Shown in pieces: positions 1 through 6,606 of a DNA stretch of 8,075 nt. Source of the stretch: Methyloligella sp. (GTDB lineage: Bacteria > Pseudomonadota > Alphaproteobacteria > Rhizobiales > JALUTE01); assembly GCA_027058255.1 (NCBI GenBank), contig JALUTE010000454.1, positions 1 through 8,075 on the forward strand. Reading direction: 5' to 3'. Position 1 is the first letter of the stretch. Each line of letters begins with the position of its first letter. The notes under the pieces are model-generated. The model had not been told where the DNA came from. It worked only from the letters and a program-made list of their open reading frames with translations, and did no database searches. Both the position numbers and the translations under genes were made by a program.

Positions 1-1108
1 GCACGAGCACGATGAACCGGCCCGGGTGGCGGGTGGCGCCGGCCAGCCGGCCGGCCGCCTCGCCGGTGCCCCAGAAAATGTCGCCGCGCTCGGGCCCCTT
101 TATAGCCGAGCCCACGTCCTCGGCAATCATCAAGCGGTGAAACCCGGACTCGCCGTGAGCGTCGAGGGTGGGGGACGCGACCCAGATGGGTGTGCCCAGC
201 CGGTGGTGGCCGGCATCGACCGCGAGGCTGCGGCCCGGCGTGAGGACCACGCCTCCCGCGCCGAGGGGGCCGTCTGCCTCTTCCGCGCCATCGAGGGGGC
301 GGAAGAAGATGTAGGACCTGTTCTCCCACATGATCTCGCGGGCCTCATGGGGATGCGCCTCGAGCCAGGCGCAGAGCCTCTGCATGGTCGCCTCGGCGGC
401 CGACAGATGGCCGCGCTCCATCAGAACCCGGCCGATGGAGGTGTAGGGATGGCCGTTCTTGCCGTCATAGCCCACCCGAAGCCAGGTGCCGTCGGTGAGC
501 CGCAGGCGGCCGGAGCCCTGAACCTGCAGGATGAAGCGCTCAACGGGACTTGCCATCCAGAGGAAGGCGAGATTCATGTGATCGAGGGCGCCCTGGTCGA
601 TCTCGGCGCGGGTGGGATAGGGAACGAGGCCATCCGCCGTCCTGCGTGCCGCAGTGAGGGTGCCGTCCACATGGCCGCGCAGTTTGTCATCCACGAGCTG
701 CACGAGATCGGGGGGGCGGCGCAGGAGAGGCACGCAGAAGCGCTCGCTCGGGGTGCGCGAGGCTTTGTATTCGGGCTCGAAATAGCCGGTGAGAAAGCCG
801 GGATCGCACTCGTGGACGAGGCGGTGCGGGATGAAGTGGGTCTCGAAGAAGCCGCGCGCCGTCTCACGGCCTGCGTGCTCGCCGAGGGCGAGGGCGGCGC
901 GGCGGGCGCGCCTGACAGGCCCGTCCTCGTCCTTGCCCGCATCGGGCTCGGCTGCGCGATGGCGGCAGGAGCGCCGATAGGCCGCAAGCGCCGCCGCGTG
1001 GTCGTCGTCCCGCCAGCCGGCCATGGCATCGAAGGTGACGGGCTCCAGCCGGACGGGCGAGGCGGCAGCGCTCTCGGCCATGGCGCCATCTGGTGCCGTC
1101 GGTTCCAT
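1..1108 (-). CDS. mltA: MltA-family membrane-bound lytic murein transglycosylase (3' end beyond window)
   Basis: MltA cleaves the MurNAc-GlcNAc bond of peptidoglycan and leaves a 1,6-anhydro end. The reading frame is open from ATG 1108 to the left edge: 369 codons, no stop, so the C-terminus is missing. Family blocks are clear: LTGYFEPE (106-113), QVQGSGRL (195-202), VGYDGKNGHPYTSIGR (212-227), AEDVGSAIKG (around 330-339) and GDIFWGTGEAAG (from 342). Asp343 in the last block aligns, from memory, with the catalytic Asp308 of E. coli MltA. The start lies 18 bp after the timA stop, so the two genes are probably co-transcribed. A second in-frame ATG at 1081 is possible; neither has a good Shine-Dalgarno sequence. 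No signal peptide or lipobox is visible, unlike the E. coli lipoprotein; I recall many alphaproteobacterial annotations looking the same. In related genomes an Smr-domain gene usually follows, here off the window. Confidence 0.95.
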   Translation of the reverse strand, partial: MEPTAPDGAMAESAAASPVRLEPVTFDAMAGWRDDDHAAALAAYRRSCRHRAAEPDAGKDEDGPVRRARRAALALGEHAGRETARGFFETHFIPHRLVHECDPGFLTGYFEPEYKASRTPSERFCVPLLRRPPDLVQLVDDKLRGHVDGTLTAARRTADGLVPYPTRAEIDQGALDHMNLAFLWMASPVERFILQVQGSGRLRLTDGTWLRVGYDGKNGHPYTSIGRVLMERGHLSAAEATMQRLCAWLEAHPHEAREIMWENRSYIFFRPLDGAEEADGPLGAGGVVLTPGRSLAVDAGHHRLGTPIWVASPTLDAHGESGFHRLMIAEDVGSAIKGPERGDIFWGTGEAAGRLAGATRHPGRFIVLV

Positions 1109-1126
1109 CGCAGAGCGCGCGAGCGG

Positions 1127-1861
1127 TCAGTTCGCGGCCTGGGTGGCGATCAGCTTCCAGTTGGGATCGCGGGACGTTACCTCGCGGGCGAAGGTCCAGA
1201 TGTCGGTCACCTCGCGGATGCTCTTGTCGTCGCCTTCAATGACCTCGCCAGCCTTGTTGTGGACCGCCGTGATCAGCTCGCTCACGAATTTCACCGTGAT
1301 CTGCGCGCATTTGTTCTTGAGCGCCGCCTCGATGATGTCCGCCTTGTCGATGCCGACGAACTGGGACTGGACCGTCTCGCCACGCTTCTCGCGTGCCGCA
1401 ATTGCCGTGGCGAAGCCCTCATAGACATCGCGCCCGAGCAGGGGCTTCAAGACCTTCCTGTTGCCTTCGGCAAAGGCCGTCACGATCATCTCATAGGCGG
1501 TCTTGGCGCCCTTGATGAAACTCTCGGGGTCGAAATTGGGGTCGGCGCGGGCGATCTCCATCAGACCCTCGGCAACGGAGCTGCCCTCGGGGGCGAACTT
1601 GCCAATGCGCCGCTTCAGGTCCTCGGCCTCGCTCGAGCGCGTGCCGGCACCCGCTTCCTGCGCACCGCGCGGGAGAGGCACGACCTTGTCACCGCCCGGC
1701 GCGTGGGCGCCGTTCTGCTTCGCCTCGCGCGAATAGGGATCGTAGGGCGGGCGCTCATTGCCCGTCCGCCGGCCCAACACGCTGCGCAGCCGCCAGAAAA
1801 TCACGACAGCGAGAACAAGGAACAGAAGCGTGTAGATATCGAATGATCCATCCATCATCAT
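1127..1861 (-). CDS. timA: Tim44/TimA-family membrane-anchored putative adaptor protein
   Basis: This 244-residue protein has one N-terminal membrane segment (about 9-25), then RTGNERPPYDPY (32-43), which is characteristic of alphaproteobacterial Tim44-like proteins. A charged, Gly/Ala-rich linker follows (about 45-85). The C-terminal Tim44-like domain (about 107-244) includes the family ending TFAREVTSRDPNWKLIATQA. In mitochondria Tim44 tethers the Hsp70 import motor to the translocon. The bacterial relative is an inner-membrane protein whose exact role is less clear, so 'adaptor' is a family label, not a shown function. Three consecutive ATGs (1861, 1858, 1855) precede Asp-Gly-Ser-Phe-Asp. 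I chose 1861 because GGGAG lies 8 nt upstream; by family comparison 1855 is also plausible. An upstream extension to 1897 is open but unlike the family. It is followed 18 bp later by mltA, the conserved order. Confidence 0.93.
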   Translation of the reverse strand: MMMDGSFDIYTLLFLVLAVVIFWRLRSVLGRRTGNERPPYDPYSREAKQNGAHAPGGDKVVPLPRGAQEAGAGTRSSEAEDLKRRIGKFAPEGSSVAEGLMEIARADPNFDPESFIKGAKTAYEMIVTAFAEGNRKVLKPLLGRDVYEGFATAIAAREKRGETVQSQFVGIDKADIIEAALKNKCAQITVKFVSELITAVHNKAGEVIEGDDKSIREVTDIWTFAREVTSRDPNWKLIATQAAN

Positions 1862-2232
1862 GCACTGCGCTCCCGGCGTTTGTCGGCCGGCTTTCAACTT
1901 CGGTTGTTGCGCGGCCCCTGCCCGGCTGTCACTCTAATCCGCGTTTGACGCTGGCGTACGTTCGAGAAACCGGATCGGCCGGTCCGGCGTTTCCGGTAAG
2001 TCCGCGGCTCCCGAGGCTCGGCAATTCGCGACTGATCGTGCCCCCAACTTACGGCATCGCCCGAGCTAAGCCAACCGACGAATGGACAGCCCGCTGCCGC
2101 AATGGCGACCTTGGTGTCCTTCTCCTGCCACCCCTTCACATGCTCTCATGACGAAAATGGCCATTCGAGGACCGGATTCCAATGGCCGGGAGACGATGGA
2201 TCTCGTTTTGCCGAGCGGGCGTGGCCGTTTCC
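1862..2232. other. Gene-free interval between the SGNH hydrolase gene and timA
   Basis: This 371-bp stretch must hold the timA-mltA promoter unless transcription reads through from the hydrolase gene. I see no convincing -35/-10 pair. Open frames of about 80-100 codons on both strands (1894-2139 minus, 1843-2151 plus) lack recognisable motifs and family resemblance, so I do not call them. A near-perfect 18-bp inverted repeat, CCGGATCGGCCGGTCCGG, lies at 1970-1987. No terminator with a T run follows the hydrolase gene. Confidence 0.5.
1870..1874 (-). promoter_or_regulatory. Shine-Dalgarno site of timA
   Basis: The minus strand reads GGGAG, 8 nt before the ATG at 1861. The same site is 11 and 14 nt from the next two ATGs, so spacing favours the first of the three. 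Confidence 0.5.
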
Positions 2233-3444
2233 TCATGGGCCGGCGCGGCCGGCCGGCACCCCGCGATGCGACGCGGTCTTCTCGCCCGACGCCTTCTCGA
2301 CCTTCAAAAGCGCCGCGGCAATGAGCGCATTGCCCTTCTCGTTGTAGTGCACGTCTCCATGGATGAAGAGAGCCTCGAGCCAGGCCTTCCAATCCTTCTT
2401 CAGGTCCCGACTCACCGCCTCTGCCTCGCGGAAGAAGACGGGGAAAAGATCGAGAAAATTCCGGCACTTGTTGCGGCACCAGTCCCGCCACATCCTCACG
2501 TGAACGGAGTTGCGATCGCCGAAATATATCTGTCCGGGCCAGGGATAGACGGCAACCGACAGGGTGATGCCCTTCGCCGAGAGCATGGCGTGGAGCGAAT
2601 CCATCGCCGCGATCACCCGGGCCCGCGCCTGCTCGAAGTTCCGCACGCGGAAATAGCCGGGATCAAAATGGCCGAGGGTCCATCTCACCTTGCCGATGGT
2701 GATGGTCTCCGGTGGCGGCGAGCCGTATTTCTTCAGGATCTTGTATTTGTTGCCCAGAGCGTCGATCAGCGCACGCGCCTTTTCGACGGCGTTGGCGGTG
2801 AGAAAGAGGTGGGTCCTGAGAAAGACGTCGAGGCGCCAGGCCGCCTCGGGCGGACTTGCGCCCTCGCGGCGTGCCGCGGCCCTGCGCTGCTCCGCCGCCG
2901 CCCTGGCCAGGGCAGGCCAGGTTTGCGGCTCCGACTGGAAGCCCTCCTCCGGAATGTCGGAGAGATCGATGAAGACCCACACATGGTCGAATGCGTAGCC
3001 CTGATCCATGAGCCACTTGATCTTGCGATAGTAAATGGTGGGCGTGCTGCCCACCGCGCCGGCATTCAGCACCTCGAGATCGGGCCGAGCAGCGGCGAAC
3101 CTGCCGACGAATGTCTGATCCCAGGCAAGGCCCACGCCCTCGGTGAAGGAATCGCCCACGAAAACGACGCGCCGCTTGTCGCTTCGGCGCGCGACCTGGC
3201 GCGGTCGGGCGTCCTTGAAGCCGAGGCTGTTCGTCGCGATGGGGTAGAGGCGCCCGCCCCAGTTTCCATAGCCGCTGAAATTCGGCCTCAGCCCGTGATG
3301 ATAGTCGGGGTTGGGCCAGCGATAGGCTCGCTCGTCCAGTGCGACCTGTGCCGCCATGGGGGCGACATAGAATCGTGTGTAGAGAAGATCGAGCCCCAGG
3401 ACACCGACAATAACGAGACCCGTCAACAGAAGAACCTTACGCAT
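2233..3444 (-). CDS. Membrane-anchored SGNH/GDSL-family hydrolase
   Basis: A 403-residue protein. Residues 4-21 form a hydrophobic signal anchor with a short basic N-terminus, so the body should face the periplasm. The SGNH block I is GDSFTEG (97-103), with nucleophile Ser99. LNAGAVGSTP (126-135) fits block II. The position of block III, usually GxND, reads FIDLSDIPEE (158-167) and lacks a clear Asn. GDVHYNEKGN (363-372) supplies the Asp364/His366 pair. SGNH enzymes remove or transfer acyl groups on lipids and polysaccharides; alginate-acetylation-like proteins share this ending. The substrate cannot be read here, but nearby glycosyltransferase-like and GMC genes hint at an acylated envelope glycan. 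It lies 173 bp downstream of the GMC gene and is probably the last gene of the block. The ATG has no strong ribosome site (GGGAG is 14 nt away). The tail after about 384 is basic and low in complexity. Confidence 0.9.
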   Translation of the reverse strand: MRKVLLLTGLVIVGVLGLDLLYTRFYVAPMAAQVALDERAYRWPNPDYHHGLRPNFSGYGNWGGRLYPIATNSLGFKDARPRQVARRSDKRRVVFVGDSFTEGVGLAWDQTFVGRFAAARPDLEVLNAGAVGSTPTIYYRKIKWLMDQGYAFDHVWVFIDLSDIPEEGFQSEPQTWPALARAAAEQRRAAARREGASPPEAAWRLDVFLRTHLFLTANAVEKARALIDALGNKYKILKKYGSPPPETITIGKVRWTLGHFDPGYFRVRNFEQARARVIAAMDSLHAMLSAKGITLSVAVYPWPGQIYFGDRNSVHVRMWRDWCRNKCRNFLDLFPVFFREAEAVSRDLKKDWKAWLEALFIHGDVHYNEKGNALIAAALLKVEKASGEKTASHRGVPAGRAGP

Positions 3445-3617
3445 TTTTCTTCGGCGTGCTCCCTTGACCGTCTTTGACTCAGGTTTGTTCAGGGTCCGAG
3501 CCGAAATGGCTCATCTCCCGCCACGCCATGGCGGTGCGTGGCTTCCAGCTCCCTCGCCGCTCGCCCGGCGTGGCCGGCAACACAAGGATTGTCGCCGCTC
3601 CGAACGCCGGCCCTCTT
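3445..3617 (-). other. Spacer with two adjacent hairpins between the GMC and SGNH genes
   Basis: Two stem-loops lie close together: GCCACGC/GCGTGGC (7-bp stem, 9-nt loop, 3520-3542) and GAGCC/GGCTC (5-bp stem, 5-nt loop, 3498-3512). Neither is followed by a T run on the minus strand, so they do not look like an intrinsic terminator. They could stabilise or partly attenuate the mRNA. I see no gene and no clear promoter in this spacer. Confidence 0.35.
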
Positions 3618-5086
3618 CTACCGTCCCTGCGCATCGAGACGCGCCTCGAGGCGATCTGCAAGGCGCAGGGCAAACTGCACGATGGAGAGCGTCGGGTTGG
3701 CGTGTCCGCCCGACGGGAAAACGGAAGACCCGCCGATATAGAGATTGTCCTGGCCATGCACCTTGCAGTCGGCGTCGACGACCGAGAGATTGGGGTCGGT
3801 GCCCATGCGGGTGCCGCCCAGGTGATGCGGACCGCAGATCTCGCTGTCGGTCGGATAGTCGCCACGGCCAAACACCCACTCGTCGAGCTGCATGCGACCG
3901 AGCCCTTTCCTGATCAAGTGCTTGCCGAGCAGGATCGCGCTCTCGCGCGCGGTGCGCAAATCGCGATCGCTCTTGTGCAGATGCAGCACGGAACGGGGCA
4001 CGCCGAACTTGTCGCGCTTGGTGCGGGAGAGCGCGATCCGATTGATGTAGCGCGGCTCCTGCTCCCAGGCCGAGATCAGCTTGGCGAGGCAGGCCTGCTT
4101 CTTGTCGAGAATGGTGAGAATCAACTTGCGCAGGCGCGGGGCCTGGCAGGCGAGATTCACGAAGGGCTTCTTGATGTCGTAGGGCGTAATCCGGAAATTG
4201 TAGCGGATGCGAAGCCCCGCATTCAAAAGGCCCATCTCATGCTTCAGCCGGTCCTGGACGGCATAGAAGGCGTAGAAGTGCGGCGGCCAGGAATTGTTCT
4301 GATAGGCCCGGTCGGGCGAGTGAAACACCACCACATGGCCGAGATCATAGTGGGGATGGTCCATCCAGTAGCGGCCGAGCGCGGTCGCGTTCTTGACGAT
4401 CTTGCCGTTGGTTCGCTCGTTCATCCACAACAGCAGGCGGCTGTTCTCGATCCCGCCGCAGGCGAGCACGAACAAATCCGCCCGGATCTCGCGTCGCGTC
4501 TCGCCATAGTCGCGCACCATGGCCGCCGTGATCGCCCGGTCGCTTGCGCGCAGATCGAGCACGCTCGCCTCGGGGACGAGGGTGATGTGCTGGCTCTTTC
4601 GTATCTCGGCGCCATACTTGTCGGCGAAATTGGTGGGGGCGAGAAGGTGAAGTAGATGCTGTTGAGGCCGGTCTCGTGCGGCTCGTCCGCCGGGTAGGGC
4701 GCGAGGTCGAGAATGTCGTAGGCCTCCTTGCGATAGGGCGCGATGGCGGCGCGCGTGATCGGCCAGCGGGCGAGGGGGAAGGCGGGTTTGGGGCCGAAGT
4801 CGAAATCGTCGAGCTCGCGACACCAGCCGCCCCAATGGGTGGAGGAGCCCCCGAAGGTGCGCACGCGGACCGAGACGAGCGAGCGGTAATAGTCGCCGAC
4901 GATGTCGCCTTTGTAGATCTCCTGCGAGCGCTCCGCGTAGCTCATCTCGCCGCCCTCGAGCAGAATGACGCGACGCTTCCTCCCGGCCAGCTTGCGGGCG
5001 ATGGTGATGCCGGCGACGCCCGCCCCGATGACGCAGACATCCCAGCGCTCTTCCTCCGATCGGATGCTGGCCAGATCACGAAGCAC
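3618..5086 (-). pseudogene. GMC-family FAD-dependent oxidoreductase, split by a one-base frameshift
   Basis: GMC enzymes oxidise alcohols or sugars with FAD. The N-terminal frame (GTG 5086, stop at 4421) has the FAD-binding VIGAGVAG (19-26), LLEGGE (42-47) and GGSSTHWGGWCREL (79-92). The C-terminal frame (to TAG at 3618) has ACGGIENSRLLLW, GPHHLGGTRMG and GGHANPT, the GMC C-terminal domain with likely active-site His. The first frame stays family-like to ...FTFSP (residue 150); the second picks up at PTNFADKYG. One extra base in the five-base run at 4635-4639 joins them into 489 residues, near the normal GMC length, with both halves otherwise intact. That fits a very recent mutation or a sequencing error. 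The GTG has GAGGA 8 nt upstream. The protein has no signal peptide. Its start overlaps the preceding micro-protein gene by 11 bp. Close relatives include dehydrogenases paired with a small Tat-exported subunit. The substrate is unknown. Confidence 0.88.
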
Positions 5087-5258
5087 TTTCGATATCCTCG
5101 GTGCTCAGGATCCAGCCGTCGCGCGTGATCACGATGCCATCCCCTTCCTGCCCCAGGTGCGAGGCACGCGGTGCGAGCATGGCGAGCAGAGCGAGGCAAA
5201 GGAAGCACCGTCGATCGATTGCGGCGCGGTCCTCGCTCCCCGGGGTGGATTGTTGCAT
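5076..5258 (-). CDS. Small protein with a twin-arginine-like leader, overlapping the GMC gene
   Basis: A 60-residue protein. Residues 15-21 read DRRCFLC, close to the Tat pattern (S/T)RRxFLK. A hydrophobic stretch (18-29) and APRASHLG follow, then a short tail, DGIVITRDGWILSTEDI. If the leader is cleaved near Ala32, only about 28 residues remain. I do not recognise the family. Small Tat-exported subunits occur with periplasmic GMC dehydrogenases (gluconate, fructose, FAD-glucose types), but those are much longer. I chose ATG 5258 because GGAG lies 9 nt upstream; TTG 5282 and ATG 5267 are in frame but poorly placed. The stop codon sits 11 bp inside the GMC gene, which strongly suggests translational coupling. 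The overlap, ribosome site and leader support a real gene. The short length is the main doubt. Confidence 0.65.
   Translation of the reverse strand: MQQSTPGSEDRAAIDRRCFLCLALLAMLAPRASHLGQEGDGIVITRDGWILSTEDIESAS
5095..5099 (-). promoter_or_regulatory. Shine-Dalgarno site of the GMC gene (GTG start)
   Basis: The minus strand reads GAGGA, 8 nt before GTG 5086. It lies inside the coding end of the preceding small gene, as expected for coupled translation, and supports the non-ATG start. Confidence 0.6.
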
Positions 5259-5267
5259 GTCTCCCAT

Positions 5268-5271
5268 CTCC
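5268..5271 (-). promoter_or_regulatory. Shine-Dalgarno site that sets the start of the Tat-like small protein
   Basis: The minus strand reads GGAG, 9 nt before the ATG at 5258. The same bases abut the alternative ATG at 5267 with no spacer, so 5258 is the better start. Confidence 0.5.
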
Positions 5272-5274
5272 GAC

Positions 5275-5325
5275 GTGCTCAAGGGTCCGATGCGCTCAGG
5301 GGCCCGATGTGCTCAGGGGGCCGGC
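5275..5325. repeat. Three-copy 17-bp imperfect tandem repeat
   Basis: Plus-strand copies are GTGCTCAAGGGTCCGAT (5275-5291), GCGCTCAGGGGCCCGAT (5292-5308) and GTGCTCAGGGGGCCGGC (5309-5325). They fill most of the 67-bp gap between the stop of the polytopic membrane gene and the start of the Tat-like gene, ending next to that stop codon. Each copy carries TGAGC on the minus strand. A period of 17 would shift frame if copies were gained or lost, so this is non-coding variation in the spacer. Confidence 0.8.
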
Positions 5326-6606
5326 TCAGGTCTGGCTCACGGCCGGCGCCCACACTGCCATCGCGACCTGCACGAGGGCAATTCCCCAGAGCGTCACAGC
5401 ACCGGCGCGAACGCCATGCAGGCGCTCGACCAGATGAACCAGCATGACGGCCAGGGCGAGAAGGAGGGGCATCTGGAGGCGTGGCTGGTAGTAGCCCTGA
5501 AGGAAATTGAATGCGAGCATCAGGGCGATGGCAAGAGTGCCCGCGAGCAGGAGCGGCGGCGTGGATCGCGACCGCGCCTCGGTCGGCCGTCGTCTTGCGG
5601 CCAGCGCGGCGAGCAGGCCCACTGCCGCCAGCAAAGCGCCGCCCCAAAGGCCGAGATGGGCCGCGAGCGTGCCGGCGAAGGCCTTCAACTGCATGACGAG
5701 CGCCGGGAGAACGGCCCCTTCGCGAAATGCCCGTGGCAACCATGCGAACTGACCGAGCGAGCCCTCATAGGTCGTCGGCATGCCGGCGAGCGCATAGGCG
5801 CCAAAGTAAAGCCCGAGCGGCGCGATGACGGCCAAGCTGTAAAGGCCGAGGGCCGTCGCGTAGCGCGGCCAATCACGCCATGCGCGAGATCGCGCAAGGC
5901 CGTAGAGCCCGCCAAGCACGAAGGCCACGGGCACGATGAGGAAATAGCCATAGGTGAGGCACGCCAAGGCGGTGGCGAGGCCGAGGCCGACGAGCCAGGC
6001 GGGGCGCAGAAATGCGGCATTCGTTCCCGTCACGAAGGCGGCCATGGTGGCGAGGGGCACGAGCATGTTCGCCATGATCGTGTGCGCGACCCAGAACCAT
6101 CCGGCCGCGATGTCGGCGCTCGCGACCATCGCCGCCAGCCCGGTGAGAAAGAGGGGAGATGCGGCGGCGCGCCCGAGCAGCCATGCGGCCAGCGCGAAGG
6201 TGGCGAGGACGACCCAGACGTTGAAAAGACCGATCGCGAGATAGGTGCGCAGGGCCGCGCGTTGCCGCGACGAGAGGTGGTAGTCGCCCGCCTTGTCGAT
6301 GAGGGCAGCCAGGGGCACGGTGACCGGCGCGAGAATGAACTCGGCCAGGGCCATGGTCGCGATGAAGGCCGGGCGGGTGCGCCACGGGTTGGGCTCCGTC
6401 AGGAATCGGCTCAGGCGGCGAGCATATTTGGCGATGGAGGGGCTGTCGCAATTGGCAGCGATGTGGCCGGCGAGGGGCAGGGGGATCACCCGCACGCAAT
6501 CGCCGAGCTCGCGCTTGGGCGTGAAGAGGAAAAGCATCAGAACGAGTGCCATGAGCAGCAGGGCGGCGGTGCGGGGACGGGCCGCGAGCCAGCGCGCGGG
6601 ACTCAT
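5326..6606 (-). CDS. Polytopic membrane protein, possible GT-C-like glycosyltransferase
   Basis: A 426-residue protein with about 11-12 predicted membrane spans: roughly 12-29, 80-102, 121-144, 150-170, 175-193, 203-237 (one or two), 247-272, 298-314, 320-337, 351-369, 377-394 and 400-418. A soluble loop of about 50 residues follows span 1, as in many lipid-linked sugar transferases of the GT-C fold. This loop has CDSPSIAKYARRL and ends EPNPWRTRPAF. Near the C-terminus, YYQPRLQMPLLLAL recalls the Arg...Pro motif that opens a late span in PMT/ArnT-like proteins. There is no clear catalytic DE or DD pair in the first loop, so an enzymatic role is inference. The start is ATG 6606, overlapping the preceding stop as ATGA, which implies coupling. 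The frame is open further upstream to 6891, but that part is the antisense-like shadow of the preceding gene. Otherwise it could be a polymerase or flippase-like protein. Confidence 0.85.
   Translation of the reverse strand: MSPARWLAARPRTAALLLMALVLMLFLFTPKRELGDCVRVIPLPLAGHIAANCDSPSIAKYARRLSRFLTEPNPWRTRPAFIATMALAEFILAPVTVPLAALIDKAGDYHLSSRQRAALRTYLAIGLFNVWVVLATFALAAWLLGRAAASPLFLTGLAAMVASADIAAGWFWVAHTIMANMLVPLATMAAFVTGTNAAFLRPAWLVGLGLATALACLTYGYFLIVPVAFVLGGLYGLARSRAWRDWPRYATALGLYSLAVIAPLGLYFGAYALAGMPTTYEGSLGQFAWLPRAFREGAVLPALVMQLKAFAGTLAAHLGLWGGALLAAVGLLAALAARRRPTEARSRSTPPLLLAGTLAIALMLAFNFLQGYYQPRLQMPLLLALAVMLVHLVERLHGVRAGAVTLWGIALVQVAMAVWAPAVSQT

Noticed and set aside
26..1846. Long plus-strand open frame opposite mltA and timA (606 codons)
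   Set aside because: It is antisense to two clearly conserved minus-strand genes and its Gly/Ala/Arg-rich translation has no family resemblance. Such long antisense frames are expected in GC-rich DNA.
1894..2139. Minus-strand frame of 81 codons in the gap upstream of timA
   Set aside because: GTG start with no recognisable motif, no membrane span and no family resemblance; it more likely covers the timA upstream region.
2182..3477. Plus-strand open frame opposite the SGNH hydrolase gene
   Set aside because: It is a shadow of a gene with clear SGNH motifs and shows no motif of its own.
3474..4655. Plus-strand open frame opposite the GMC C-terminal half
   Set aside because: The minus strand carries the GMC C-terminal domain motifs; this frame has none.
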